A DNA stretch of 61,610 bases from Shewanellaceae bacterium UBA2521 (GTDB lineage Bacteria; Pseudomonadota; Gammaproteobacteria; Enterobacterales; Shewanellaceae), in contig DDNL01000049.1 in assembly GCA_002341165.1 (NCBI GenBank), positions 1 through 61,610 on the forward strand, read 5' to 3'. Below the pieces are notes generated by a model. The model was not told the origin of the DNA. It did no database searches and saw nothing but the letters and a program-made list of their open reading frames with translations. A program made the position numbers and the translations under genes. The first letter of the stretch is position 1; each line of letters begins with the position of its first letter. Shown here piece after piece: positions 8,217 to 17,707 of this stretch.

Positions 8217-9081
8217 TCAGGTGATGCTTTTGCTGTAAAATCTTTTCAAATAAAAACTGTAGGTGGCCTTCCGTTTTCTGTGCAAGTGGCCAAGATTCAA
8301 ACTGTCTGGCTAAATGATGGTAAGCATAGGCTGAAGATGCCGATGGATATAAATCAATCACTGATTTTTGACGCCGAATTGACTGGCGGACATGCTCATC
8401 AAAAGGTACAGTAGCAATCAGATCTAATGTCACATCTAAAAATGTATCAGAAACTTTGCGCAACTTCATAAAAGTATCCATGCCTGATGCCAAATCTTTC
8501 GCCATATTCATCACCACTTTAAAATGCGAGACCTGATAATGTCGATGTAATAACTTAACTAAAGCATAAGCATCAGTAAGTGAGGTCGGTTCATCGGTCA
8601 TAACAATCACGACATGCTGTGATGCGCTCGTTAAGTTAAACATAGAGCTTGATAAACCAGCTGCTGTATCAATGATTAAAGTATCAAAATCAATCTCCAA
8701 ATCATTGACCGCATGAATAATAGAAGCTTGCTGCTGAATCGATAACTGCGCCATATCAAGGCGACCTGATGCAGCAGGTATAAGTTTGATACCATGAACG
8801 CCTTCATAGATAATCTCTTTAAGTTCGGCTTGCCCTGCGATGACATGCGATAAATTTTGTTTTACCCTTACACCTAACATCACATCTAGGTTTGCCAAGC
8901 CAAAATCAGCATCCAAAAGCAAAACGGAACGTCCTTGCTGTGCCAATGCTACAGCGGTATTAAAAGACAAGCTGGTTTTACCTACACCACCTTTACCACT
9001 TGTTACCGCTATCACCTGCATGCATTTTGATTTAGAATCCCTAAAAGGGCGATGTACGTTCGTATGCTTGATGCTTTTCAT
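8194..9081 (-). CDS. flhG: Flagellar number regulator FlhG/FleN (MinD-like ATPase)
   Basis: 295 aa. Deviant Walker A SGKGGVGKTS (about residues 28-37), LLLDADFGLANLDVMLG, and DTLIIDTAAGLSSS are hallmarks of FlhG. It restrains FlhF and FleQ to keep polar flagella to a fixed number. The start ATG abuts the flhF stop (TAAATG). About 20 residues precede the ATPase core; they would hold the FlhF-activating helix, but the usual DQAxxLR motif is not clearly seen. The stop overlaps the likely GTG start of fliA. Confidence 0.93.
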   Translation of the reverse strand: MKSIKHTNVHRPFRDSKSKCMQVIAVTSGKGGVGKTSLSFNTAVALAQQGRSVLLLDADFGLANLDVMLGVRVKQNLSHVIAGQAELKEIIYEGVHGIKLIPAASGRLDMAQLSIQQQASIIHAVNDLEIDFDTLIIDTAAGLSSSMFNLTSASQHVVIVMTDEPTSLTDAYALVKLLHRHYQVSHFKVVMNMAKDLASGMDTFMKLRKVSDTFLDVTLDLIATVPFDEHVRQSIRRQKSVIDLYPSASSAYAYHHLARQFESWPLAQKTEGHLQFLFEKILQQKHHLNEGLYCE

Positions 9082-10656
9082 TTAGTCTACAACCTCTACC
9101 AAATTTTCAGCCCAATGAGCGCGCTTAGATTCGGGCTTTCGTTCTAAAATCTGTTGCAAGGCCTGTTCCGCTAAGGTCTTGGGGTCAGCAGTTGTCATAT
9201 CTTCAGGCACTCTTTGGCCATGCGTGACATAGCTTAAAGGTAAGTCGTGCTCAATCATGACGCTTAAAGCACCGCCTATGTCCAAAGATTCATCTGTTTT
9301 GGTCAAAATACATCCTGACAGAGGAATGCGCTTAAACTGCTCTACAATATCAGAAAGCACTTGACGCTGACCTATAGCGGACATCACCAAATAATTGCGA
9401 ATAGGTAGCTGAGGATTAGCAATCAGATTATCGAGCTGCTGAGAAAGCTTCATGTTACGTTGACTCATACCCGCTGTATCAATCAAAACAAGATGTCTGG
9501 TTCTCAGTTGATACAAAGCTTGTTCCAGCTCTTTTAAATTCGATGCTTTTTTTACCGCGCACCCCATAATGCGTCCATAGGTTGCAAGTTGTTCATAAGC
9601 ACCAATGCGATAATGATCTGTGGTGATCATGCCTAATCTATCAGCGCCTTGTTCTCCTGCATAGCGCGCTGCAAGCTTAGCAAGTGTCGTGGTTTTCCCA
9701 ACACCTGTGGGTCCAACTAAAGCGACCACACCACCTTGGCGCACAATATCATCACGCTGCACTGAAAGCATATTACCCAGCACACGAGGTAAATGATGTA
9801 GCATATTTTCTGGAGGATAATCAGACACCATTTCTGCAAGTCTTTTCGCCACTTCTTCGGAAAACTGAGCTTGAATTAAATGCTTCTCTAGCATGCAACT
9901 CAAAGGATCTTCGCGCTCACGATGTTCTCCCATTAAAGAGGAGACCTGATGCGTCAAGAGATCACGTAACGACTTCATATCTGCTTTGATTTCAACCAAC
10001 TCACGCGATACTTTTTCAGAATCTTCACTCACAGTATGCAACGTTGTGTTTTTAGACTCTGCTTTTTTACTAGGCTGATAGGGTTGCGCCATCGCCTTAG
10101 CCCATTCTGGTAGTTTTGCCGACTTACTCGGGTTGGGCTTTATGGGTTGGATCTCGTTTTCCACTACTGACTCTTTTTGCGTGGTAAATAAAGCATCTTG
10201 TTCTTGTTGCCTTTCTTGTTCAGCTAAACGGCGACTTTGACGCTCAAGTAAAGCTTTTAATGAGTTAACATCTTCATCTGTAATTTTTGGCTTTTCCATA
10301 GGTGGTTCATTCAAAGTAGGTTCCATAACAGGCTGCTTCACATATTTAGCCTTCTTTTTAGTTTCTTGATATGATTGATTTTTTTTAAGATGTGCCACTT
10401 CTAGTGCATCGGTTTGTGGCTCAGGTAAAATTTCTTTTTGTACATCAGATTCAAACGAAGTGTAATGCGACTTCGATAACTCAGAAGCCTGTGATGTTTC
10501 TTGTAAAGGTGCAGATTCATAATCTTGCGCCGCAACCACCTCTACGCCACCGGTCACTTTTTTACTCGACATAATCACCGCTTCTGTTCCTAAAGCCGTA
10601 CGAACCTGCTCCATTGCTGTGCGCATATCTCTCGCAAAAAAACGTTTGATTTTCAA
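9082..10656 (-). CDS. flhF: Flagellar SRP-type GTPase FlhF (polar placement)
   Basis: 524 aa. The B domain begins MKIKRFFARDMRTAMEQVR. A long low-complexity basic/acidic linker (about 45-250) precedes the N and G domains. The G domain has P-loop GPTGVGKTTT (about 318), ITTDHYRIGAYEQL, LIDTAG (G3) and ILTKTDE (G4). FlhF marks the cell pole for basal-body assembly. It is preceded by a strong AGGAGGT ribosome site and sits between flhA and flhG. It is rather long for the family because of the extended linker. Confidence 0.95.
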   Translation of the reverse strand: MKIKRFFARDMRTAMEQVRTALGTEAVIMSSKKVTGGVEVVAAQDYESAPLQETSQASELSKSHYTSFESDVQKEILPEPQTDALEVAHLKKNQSYQETKKKAKYVKQPVMEPTLNEPPMEKPKITDEDVNSLKALLERQSRRLAEQERQQEQDALFTTQKESVVENEIQPIKPNPSKSAKLPEWAKAMAQPYQPSKKAESKNTTLHTVSEDSEKVSRELVEIKADMKSLRDLLTHQVSSLMGEHREREDPLSCMLEKHLIQAQFSEEVAKRLAEMVSDYPPENMLHHLPRVLGNMLSVQRDDIVRQGGVVALVGPTGVGKTTTLAKLAARYAGEQGADRLGMITTDHYRIGAYEQLATYGRIMGCAVKKASNLKELEQALYQLRTRHLVLIDTAGMSQRNMKLSQQLDNLIANPQLPIRNYLVMSAIGQRQVLSDIVEQFKRIPLSGCILTKTDESLDIGGALSVMIEHDLPLSYVTHGQRVPEDMTTADPKTLAEQALQQILERKPESKRAHWAENLVEVVD

Positions 10657-10665
10657 ATTAACCTC

Positions 10666-12774
10666 CTATTGTCCGACCGATGCAATAATTTTTATTTGCT
10701 TCTCGTCCGGTATTTCCTGATAAGACAACACATTTAAATCTGGAATTGTATGTCTCACAAAGCGCGATAAAGTTGTGCGTAGCAGTCCTGATGTTAACAA
10801 TATCGAAGGTTGTCCTTTCATATCTTGTTGCTGGCTTGCATCAAGAAGTGACTGTTGTAAACGTTCTGCCAAGCCCGGTTCTATCTGCGGCCCTTCTCCT
10901 TCCTTGACTTGCATTGATTGGTGCAAGATATGTTCCAACTCAGGCGCTAAAGTGATAACCGGAATTTCATCTTCTCCATCACAGAGCTCTTGGATAATAA
11001 GACGTTTCAAAGATATCCTGACTGCGGCAGTTAATAAATCAGGGTCTTTACTGCGAGGCGAGTACTCTACTAATGTTTGCGCAATGGTTCTTAAATCTCT
11101 AATCGACACTTTTTCATCAAGCAGATTCTGCAAGACTTTAACGACTGTGCCCAAAGATAAGCTATCTGGGATAAGACCTTCGAGAAGTTTAGGTGACTCT
11201 GCAGAAATCAAATCAAAAAGCTGCTGAGTTTCGTCATAACCTAAAAGCTGAGAGGCTTTATCGTCGAGAATATGATTTAAATGGGTAGCAATGACGGTTG
11301 CAGGGTCAACAACGGTATAGCCCAGAGACTGTGCATGCTCACGACGATCAGCACTGATCCAAACCGCCTCTAAACCAAATGCGGGGTCTTTGGTTTGATA
11401 ACCATCTAAACGGCCAAAAACTTGACCGGGATTGATGGCCAGAAATTCGTCGGGTTGAATATCTGCTTCACCGGCTGAAACACCTGAAACATTAATACGA
11501 TAACGTATAGGTGGTAAATCTAAATTATCTTTAATATGTACAGCTGGAATCAAAAAGCCTAACTCTTGCGATAACTTACGCCTTACACCTTTAATTCTTG
11601 CAAGGAGCTCGCCTCCTCGTTCAGTATCGACTAAAGGAATCAAACGATACCCTATCTCTAAGCTGACAATATCAACTTGTTTGACATCATCCCAGCTCAA
11701 ATCAGGAGGCGGTGCCTGTTCAGCTTCTTGGTGCGCTTGCTCTTCATCTACTTGCTGTTGCTGTTTGGCACTGTAAGTCATATAAAAAGCAACCACGGAT
11801 ATCGCTAAACCAAAGAAGAAAAAGAGCCAAGGCATCCCTGGTACAAGTCCAATAATCAATAAAATACTTGAAGCAATCATCAGAGATTTAGGATCAGCAA
11901 ACATCTGGTCAAAGACCATTTCACCCATATCACCTGTTTCATTTTGTCTGGTTACAATTAAAGCTGCTGAAACAGAGAGTAAAAGACCTGGAATTTGCGC
12001 CACAATCCCGTCACCAATAGTGAGCAGCACATAAAACTCACTGGCTTCTGACAAGTCGAGATCGTACTCTAAAGTACCAATCAACAAGCCACCTATAATA
12101 TTGATAAATAATATTAAAATACCAGCTACTGCATCGCCTCGCACAAATTTTGAGGCACCATCCATGGCTCCATAAAAGTCAGCTTCTTTAGTAATTTCTG
12201 CTCGCCTTGTTTTGGCTTCTTCTGCTTGAATCAGTCCCGCATTGAGATCAGCATCAATGGCCATTTGCTTACCTGGCATAGCATCTAACGTGAAACGCGC
12301 GTTCACTTCTGAAATACGGCCCGCACCTTTGGTGATCACAACAAAGTTGATGATGACCAGAATCATAAACACAATAAAGCCCACGGTATAGTTACCGCCA
12401 ACAACCACTTCACCAAAAGCTTGAATCACTTTACCCGCTGCCGCGGTACCATTATGACCTTCAAGCAAGACAATACGAGTTGAGGCCACATTCAATGCTA
12501 AACGCAATACAGTTGCAATAAGCAAAGCTGAGGGAAATGCACCAAAATCAAGAGGCCTTGGAATATAAATAGCCACCAAAAGAACAATCAAAGCTAAAGA
12601 GATATTGAAAGAAAATAAGAAATCCAGCACCATAGGCGGGAGCGGCAAAACCACCATAGCTAGAATAGCGATTAAGAGTAAAGGTGTACCCACACCTTTA
12701 AAGCTGATCCGCTTTAAATTCTCAGGCGTGAGCAGCGATGTTTTGTAATCAACAAGTTTTTGCTTAAGTTCCAT
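10666..12774 (-). CDS. flhA: Flagellar type III export gate protein FlhA
   Basis: 702 aa, the usual family length. The N-terminal half carries multiple membrane helices and the conserved FHIPEP-type cytoplasmic loop (SEVNARFTLDAMPGKQMAID). The C-terminal half forms the nonameric cytoplasmic substrate-docking ring. It works with FlhB, FliP, FliQ and FliR to export rod, hook and filament subunits. Its 5' leader starts from a probable sigma-54 promoter at 12822-12838. No clear Shine-Dalgarno precedes the ATG, and a 9-codon reading frame (12764-12793) overlaps the start out of frame. Confidence 0.97.
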   Translation of the reverse strand: MELKQKLVDYKTSLLTPENLKRISFKGVGTPLLLIAILAMVVLPLPPMVLDFLFSFNISLALIVLLVAIYIPRPLDFGAFPSALLIATVLRLALNVASTRIVLLEGHNGTAAAGKVIQAFGEVVVGGNYTVGFIVFMILVIINFVVITKGAGRISEVNARFTLDAMPGKQMAIDADLNAGLIQAEEAKTRRAEITKEADFYGAMDGASKFVRGDAVAGILILFINIIGGLLIGTLEYDLDLSEASEFYVLLTIGDGIVAQIPGLLLSVSAALIVTRQNETGDMGEMVFDQMFADPKSLMIASSILLIIGLVPGMPWLFFFFGLAISVVAFYMTYSAKQQQQVDEEQAHQEAEQAPPPDLSWDDVKQVDIVSLEIGYRLIPLVDTERGGELLARIKGVRRKLSQELGFLIPAVHIKDNLDLPPIRYRINVSGVSAGEADIQPDEFLAINPGQVFGRLDGYQTKDPAFGLEAVWISADRREHAQSLGYTVVDPATVIATHLNHILDDKASQLLGYDETQQLFDLISAESPKLLEGLIPDSLSLGTVVKVLQNLLDEKVSIRDLRTIAQTLVEYSPRSKDPDLLTAAVRISLKRLIIQELCDGEDEIPVITLAPELEHILHQSMQVKEGEGPQIEPGLAERLQQSLLDASQQQDMKGQPSILLTSGLLRTTLSRFVRHTIPDLNVLSYQEIPDEKQIKIIASVGQ

Positions 12775-12821
12775 GCGTGTGAGTCAAGTCCATGACGCTT
12801 TCTGACAATAATCTAGCGTCC

Positions 12822-12838
12822 TGCAAAATCCACACCAA
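12822..12838 (-). promoter_or_regulatory. Sigma-54 type promoter for flhA-flhF-flhG-fliA
   Basis: Minus-strand reading TTGGTGTGGATTTTGCA contains GG-N10-GC with a good TTGCA -12 box. It lies in the 68-bp flhB-flhA gap and would start transcription near 12810, about 36 nt before flhA. Confidence 0.6.
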
Positions 12839-12842
12839 GCTC

Positions 12843-13997
12843 TTATAATTGCTCTTGGATATGATCAGGCAACTTAAAATCTTTTGGCAGTACAAAATCT
12901 TTAGGTAAGGCTGATGGCTTTTTACCTCGACCTGCTTTGTATTCATTAAGCTGATAAATATAAGCTAAGACTTGGGCTACAGCGACAAACAAAGGCTCAG
13001 GTATTTCTTGCTTTACGTTTGTGGTATAGTAAATCGCACGCGCAAGTCGAGGAGAAACAATAATAGGTACATCGTTGTTTTTGGCAACTTCTCTGATTTT
13101 AAAAGCTATCTCGTCTACACCTTTAGCGATAACAAATGGAGACTTGGCTTTTTTCAAGTCATAACGTAATGCGACTGCATAATGTTCAGGATTCACTATC
13201 ACAGCATCGGCTTCAGGCACATCGTTCATCATCTGACGTTGTGCAATTTCTTGCTGTAAGCGCCGAATTCGACTCTTGATTTCAGGGTTGCCGTCGCTGT
13301 TCTTTCGCTCATCTTTGACTTCTTGCTTAGTCATCCTCTGATCTTTACTGTGCTTCCAAATTTGATAAGGCGCATCAATCGATACAATAAATACCATGGA
13401 TAAACACAAAATCATAAACATTGTGAGCAGCAACTCCAAAGCATGCTCTAGAGGCACTTCATAGCTTTCAAAGGGTAAAAATAGAATCTCATCAAAATAA
13501 ATATATAAAGTTAAAACCACCACACCAATAATGAGTACAACCTTAGCAATACTCTTCACCAACTCAACCAGAGCTTGTAAACCAAGCATACGCTTAAAGC
13601 CACGTAGCGGACTTAACTTCTCCCACTTAACTTTCACGGCATAATAAGAAAAAGTAATACCACCAATGAGTACATTACCTAAAAAAGCACAGAGAAAAAG
13701 AAAAGCAATGAAGCCAAGTATAGGCAAAGCGATTTGTTCTGCTATAGCCGAAAAAGCTTCTATCATCGCCATAGGATCCATTAACTTATTGGTATCGAGC
13801 GTCAAGAAGTCTTTCATCAGGATAAACATACGCTCACTCATCACACCGCCAAATAAATACATAGCGATAGCCGATGCAACCAATACACTTGCAGTACCTA
13901 GTTCTCTGGAGCGCGGTACTTGTCCACGCTCTCGCGCACGTTGTAGTTTTCGGGGAGTGGCTTCTTCGCTCTTCTCTTGTGAGGTATCTTCAGCCAT
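12843..13997 (-). CDS. flhB: Flagellar export switch protein FlhB
   Basis: 384 aa: an N-terminal basic cytoplasmic stretch, four membrane helices (about 36-55, 90-112, 145-166, 188-207) and a C-terminal autocleaving domain. The cleavage motif is NPEH at 269-272, in place of the usual NPTH; the Asn-Pro scissile pair and the His are kept. FlhB switches export specificity from rod/hook to filament with FliK. It follows fliR within the fliK-flhB transcription unit. The C-terminus ends in a Lys/Pro-rich tail of about 30 residues. Confidence 0.95.
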   Translation of the reverse strand: MAEDTSQEKSEEATPRKLQRARERGQVPRSRELGTASVLVASAIAMYLFGGVMSERMFILMKDFLTLDTNKLMDPMAMIEAFSAIAEQIALPILGFIAFLFLCAFLGNVLIGGITFSYYAVKVKWEKLSPLRGFKRMLGLQALVELVKSIAKVVLIIGVVVLTLYIYFDEILFLPFESYEVPLEHALELLLTMFMILCLSMVFIVSIDAPYQIWKHSKDQRMTKQEVKDERKNSDGNPEIKSRIRRLQQEIAQRQMMNDVPEADAVIVNPEHYAVALRYDLKKAKSPFVIAKGVDEIAFKIREVAKNNDVPIIVSPRLARAIYYTTNVKQEIPEPLFVAVAQVLAYIYQLNEYKAGRGKKPSALPKDFVLPKDFKLPDHIQEQL

Positions 13998-14007
13998 AGC
14001 TCACACA

Positions 14008-14787
14008 CTAACAGGATTGTAAAGTGAAGGCGCAGACCTTGTCTTCAAGAGTCGACCACAGATGAGGATAATAGTGATAGACATTAATGACCGTTAGCCA
14101 AAGGATAAATATGCCGCAAAGCATAGTAATGGGAAAGCCAACAGAAAAGATATTGAGCTGAGGTGAAGCGCGAGTCATCACACCAAAAGAAAAGTTAATC
14201 AACATTAAAGCTACAATACCAGAGAGCGCCATTAAGAGCCCACTTTTGAAGATCGTACTGGTCCAGCGCGCAACAGATTCAAAATCAAGCGCAGCAAAAG
14301 TCTTCAATGCGATGGGCAGCGACTCAAAGCTATAAAATAAGATTTGAAACATAATCAGATGACCATCAAAAAGAAAAAAGAGCAATAAGCTGAAAATCTG
14401 ATAATAATGAGCTACTACAGGCACTTGTTGTCCATTATTAGGATCCACCATCGCGGCAAAGCCTAAACTCGACTGCATACCAATAAGAAAGCCTGCAAAA
14501 TTGAAAATTTGAATAAATACGTTTAACATAAACCCCATACTCATGCCTATGATGACTTGCTGTATCGTGACAAGAAAACCATTTAAAGACAGCAAAGGTA
14601 TAGCTTCAGGTTCAGGTAACATAGGTACCAAAGCTACGGTCATCGCAACCGCGGCCAGCAAACGCACTCTTTGTGGCACCCAGCGTGTTCCCACAACAGG
14701 CATCGCCATTAAGAAACCACCGATACGTGTAAATACCCATACATGACTGGTCATAGTGCGAAAGAGGGTGTCCATTAAAAAATCCAT
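14008..14787 (-). CDS. fliR: Flagellar export gate protein FliR
   Basis: 259 aa, very hydrophobic. It has about six membrane helices and family segments such as TRIGGFLMAMPVVG, VIIGMSMGFMLNVFIQIF and GLLMALSGIVALMLINF. FliR caps the FliP5FliQ4FliR1 export gate complex in the inner membrane. It lies between fliQ (4 bp upstream) and flhB (10 bp downstream), the usual order. Confidence 0.95.
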   Translation of the reverse strand: MDFLMDTLFRTMTSHVWVFTRIGGFLMAMPVVGTRWVPQRVRLLAAVAMTVALVPMLPEPEAIPLLSLNGFLVTIQQVIIGMSMGFMLNVFIQIFNFAGFLIGMQSSLGFAAMVDPNNGQQVPVVAHYYQIFSLLLFFLFDGHLIMFQILFYSFESLPIALKTFAALDFESVARWTSTIFKSGLLMALSGIVALMLINFSFGVMTRASPQLNIFSVGFPITMLCGIFILWLTVINVYHYYPHLWSTLEDKVCAFTLQSC

Positions 14788-14791
14788 CTTG

Positions 14792-15061
14792 TTACCCTAA
14801 AATCACAGGAATGCGTGCCACCAGCTCAAGCGTAAAATCCATTAATTGCCTAATCAGCCAATGTCCGAGTAATCCCATAGTCAATAGAGTGACTAAAAGA
14901 CGGGGTAAAAAGCTCAAGGTTTGTTCGTTAATGGACGTTGCGGCCTGAAAAATCGCGACCAGTAACCCCACACCAAGACCTGGAAGCAAAATAGCACTGA
15001 CAATCACAAGAACCGTGTACAATCCTTCTTGAAATACATGAACAAAGTACTCAGGTTGCAT
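14792..15061 (-). CDS. fliQ: Flagellar export gate protein FliQ
   Basis: 89 aa, the standard length. Two membrane helices flank the conserved segment LVAIFQAATSINEQTLSFLP, which builds the outer wall of the FliPQR export gate. It starts 17 bp after the fliP stop and is tightly coupled to fliR. Confidence 0.95.
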   Translation of the reverse strand: MQPEYFVHVFQEGLYTVLVIVSAILLPGLGVGLLVAIFQAATSINEQTLSFLPRLLVTLLTMGLLGHWLIRQLMDFTLELVARIPVILG

Positions 15062-15078
15062 AGCCTACTCCTTTCTAT

Positions 15079-15825
15079 TTAGAGGCCGAAGCTTTTAGCC
15101 AGTGTGCCGATTACCAAATTCCAACCATCGACCAAAACAAACAACATGATTTTAAAAGGTAACGATACAATCATAGGTGAGAGCATCATCATACCCATAG
15201 CCATGAGAATACTCGCTACCACTAAATCTAAAACTAAAAAAGGTAAAAACAGCATAAAACCTATTTGAAAAGCTGTTTTGAGTTCACTGGTAATAAAAGC
15301 TGGAATGAGTATGGTCATAGGTGTTTGTGCTGGTGTTTCAATGTGAGTATAACCTGCTAAATTAGCGAAAGTATTGATGTCTTTAAGTCGTGTCTGGTGC
15401 AACATAAATTTAGAAAATGGTTTTTTTGCTTCATCAAATGCTTCCATCACATTGTATTGATTATCAATGTAAGGTTTGGCTGCCTTGTTGTAGACTTCCT
15501 CTAGGACAGGTGACATGATGAAAAAAGATAGAAACAGGCTCAGCCCAATCATAATCTGATTCGAAGGCGTTTGTTGTAATCCAATTGCTTGACGCAAAAT
15601 AGCCAAAACAACAATAATCCGTGTAAAAGACGTCAACATTATGACCATCGCAGGAATAAAGCTCAGCGCCGTCATTAAAATGAGGATTTCTAAAGTCACT
15701 GAATATTCGTTTTGACCATCAACACTCTGCGTTACCGTCAAAGCTTTTACACCTTGGTCAGCTAAAACAGAAGGCGTCCACAGACTCAGTTGTACGCACA
15801 AAAAGATCATCCATTTGTTGATCAT
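15079..15825 (-). CDS. fliP: Flagellar export gate protein FliP
   Basis: 248 aa. The start is placed at the ATG at 15825 because it forms an ATGA overlap with the fliO stop and gives a normal cleavable signal peptide (MINKWMIFLCVQLSLW, Ala-Asp site). Conserved FliP segments are seen: SFTRIIVVLAILRQAIG, TPSNQIMIGLSLFLSF, and the C-terminal GWNLVIGTLAKSF. Five FliP subunits form the core of the export gate. An in-frame extension to 15873 lacks supporting signals. Confidence 0.95.
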   Translation of the reverse strand: MINKWMIFLCVQLSLWTPSVLADQGVKALTVTQSVDGQNEYSVTLEILILMTALSFIPAMVIMLTSFTRIIVVLAILRQAIGLQQTPSNQIMIGLSLFLSFFIMSPVLEEVYNKAAKPYIDNQYNVMEAFDEAKKPFSKFMLHQTRLKDINTFANLAGYTHIETPAQTPMTILIPAFITSELKTAFQIGFMLFLPFLVLDLVVASILMAMGMMMLSPMIVSLPFKIMLFVLVDGWNLVIGTLAKSFGL

Positions 15826-16205
15826 GATTGTTGCACCTGTTTTAGTCGAGATGAAAAATGAGGGGATGCGCATGTTACAGGCTGATCTAACTTATCAATT
15901 AAGCTCACATGCTGCTGTGTTACGCCCAGTAAATACTGCTGACCTTCAAGCTCCACCAGCATCATTTTGCTTGAATGGCTCAGTGGCGTCACCGCTAAGG
16001 TCTTGATAGGCCCTTGCATCACAAGGTTCAGTTTAAATCGCTTGATAACCCAAGCAACTAAGAAAATCATCGCAATGACAAAAGCAAGCCCTAAAGTAAT
16101 CTGCATGACCTGCACACCCAAATGTGCTTCATCTAAAGGGGATGTGGATTGTGCTTGAGCTTGACATGATATCCCTAAAATGAGCCAGATCATCCTTGTA
16201 TGCAT
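15822..16205 (-). CDS. fliO: Flagellar assembly protein FliO
   Basis: 127 aa from the ATG at 16205, which has AGAAGG 5 nt upstream; a GTG two codons earlier is possible. It has a signal peptide, a single membrane helix (about 38-56) ending in a basic Lys/Arg/Phe cluster, and a small cytoplasmic beta domain (LGVTQQHVSLID). FliO is the scaffold for FliP ring assembly. Sequence conservation in this family is low; assignment rests on this architecture and on the fliN-fliO-fliP order. Confidence 0.88.
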   Translation of the reverse strand: MHTRMIWLILGISCQAQAQSTSPLDEAHLGVQVMQITLGLAFVIAMIFLVAWVIKRFKLNLVMQGPIKTLAVTPLSHSSKMMLVELEGQQYLLGVTQQHVSLIDKLDQPVTCASPHFSSRLKQVQQS

Positions 16206-16220
16206 AGCCACCTTCTTGTG

Positions 16221-16613
16221 TTATTTTAATTTTTTAATACGATCGGTTAAACTGATCACATCTGTTAGACGAATACCAAACTTATCATTGACGACCACTA
16301 CTTCACCATGTGCAAGGAGCATTCCATTTACCATCACATCTAAAGGCTCGCCTGCAATCCGTTCTAACTCCACCACAGACCCTTGGTTTAACTGAAGTAA
16401 GTTACGAATAGTGATTTCGCAATGCCCCACTTCCATCGAAATCGTCACAGGAATGTCCATAACAGTTTCTAATGTAGCCATTTGCTCGTCAGATAAATCT
16501 TCGACTTTCAGTTCATCAAGAGGAACGGATATCGCACCTTCCTCTTCTTCCTCTTCTATGGCTTGATTAAGGTTTTTCGGTTTAAGAGGTTTGAAGTGGT
16601 TTTCGTCATTCAT
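16221..16613 (-). CDS. fliN: C-ring switch protein FliN
   Basis: 130 aa. A short N-terminus with an uninterrupted run of six Glu leads to the SpoA domain (about 50-130), with DIPVTISMEVG, LNQGSVVELERIAGEPLDV, and VVVNDKFGIRLTDV. FliN forms the lower C-ring and docks export ATPase components via FliH. It starts after GAGGT and lies between fliM and fliO. Confidence 0.95.
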   Translation of the reverse strand: MNDENHFKPLKPKNLNQAIEEEEEEGAISVPLDELKVEDLSDEQMATLETVMDIPVTISMEVGHCEITIRNLLQLNQGSVVELERIAGEPLDVMVNGMLLAHGEVVVVNDKFGIRLTDVISLTDRIKKLK

Positions 16614-16628
16614 AGTGTTGACCTCTAC

Positions 16629-17690
16629 TTATTCATCATCATCATCATCGTCATCATCATCAGGTTCTAATTGCTTACGCTCATTTTGCTCTCGCAACTT
16701 ATCTTGCTTCTCTTTTTGCTTTTGTTGTAATTCACTGTTTACAAAGACAGGACGTTCAATCATATTGTCAATTTTCACCGCAACTCGATCGCGAGATGAA
16801 CCCACTTTAGCGTGATAAGTTGGTAATCCTTCTATAGAGATCAAAGCATGTTCAGGCATATCTACAGGAATCACATCTCCAGGCCTTAGATGCATGATCT
16901 CTCGTAAACTTAATTCTGTATCTAAAAGATGTACATCAAAACCCACTTCTACATCCATTACCTCTTCATTGAGTGCTGTCGACCATCGATGATCCGACTC
17001 TCCCGAATCACTTTGTATGCCCGCATCCAATAATTCACGAATAGGCTCAACCATAGCATAGGGTAAAGCAATGTGAAAATCGCCTCCGCCTCCCTCTGCT
17101 TCAATATGAAATGAGCTCACCACAATCACTTCGGTTGGCCCTACAATGTTAGCCATAGAAGGGTTCACTTCTGAATCTAAGTATTCCATTTCAATATCTA
17201 ACACAGTTCCCCAAGCACCTTCATAATCTTCAAAGATCATTTGAATGACCATTTGAACAAGTCGGCGCTCTGTAGGCGTAAACTCTCGTCCTTCAATTTT
17301 AGCGTGGAAGCGACCATCACCACCAAAAAAGTTATCGACCAAGATAAAGACCAACTTCGCTTCAAGTGTCACAAGACCAATCCCTTTTAAGGGACGAAAG
17401 CGAATCATATTCAAACTTGTCGGTACAAATAAACTATGGGTGTACTCACTAAACTTAATCATTTGCACACCATTGACCGATACATCTGTCGTGCGGCGCA
17501 TCATATTAAAAATACTGATACGCATATGGCGTGCAAAACGCTCATTGACCATCTCCAACGTCGGCATACGTCCCCGAACAATGCGATCTTGCATCGCAAA
17601 GTTGAAGACGGATTCCTGATTATCATCCTCTCCATCATCGGAATCTGGACGCATGAGCGCGTCAATTTCGTCCTGTGATAATAAATCCAT
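16629..17690 (-). CDS. fliM: Flagellar switch protein FliM
   Basis: 353 aa. The N-terminal CheY-P binding peptide is LLSQDEIDALM. The middle CheC-like domain (about 45-230) and a C-terminal SpoA domain (about 255-320) follow. The tail is odd: after a Gln/Lys/Glu-rich stretch it ends in eight consecutive Asp residues and a Glu, encoded by a GAT/GAC run at about 16632-16655. FliM transmits CheY-P binding to rotor reversal. Confidence 0.96.
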   Translation of the reverse strand: MDLLSQDEIDALMRPDSDDGEDDNQESVFNFAMQDRIVRGRMPTLEMVNERFARHMRISIFNMMRRTTDVSVNGVQMIKFSEYTHSLFVPTSLNMIRFRPLKGIGLVTLEAKLVFILVDNFFGGDGRFHAKIEGREFTPTERRLVQMVIQMIFEDYEGAWGTVLDIEMEYLDSEVNPSMANIVGPTEVIVVSSFHIEAEGGGGDFHIALPYAMVEPIRELLDAGIQSDSGESDHRWSTALNEEVMDVEVGFDVHLLDTELSLREIMHLRPGDVIPVDMPEHALISIEGLPTYHAKVGSSRDRVAVKIDNMIERPVFVNSELQQKQKEKQDKLREQNERKQLEPDDDDDDDDDE

Positions 17691-17707
17691 ACGTTAAAAT
17701 GACCTTT

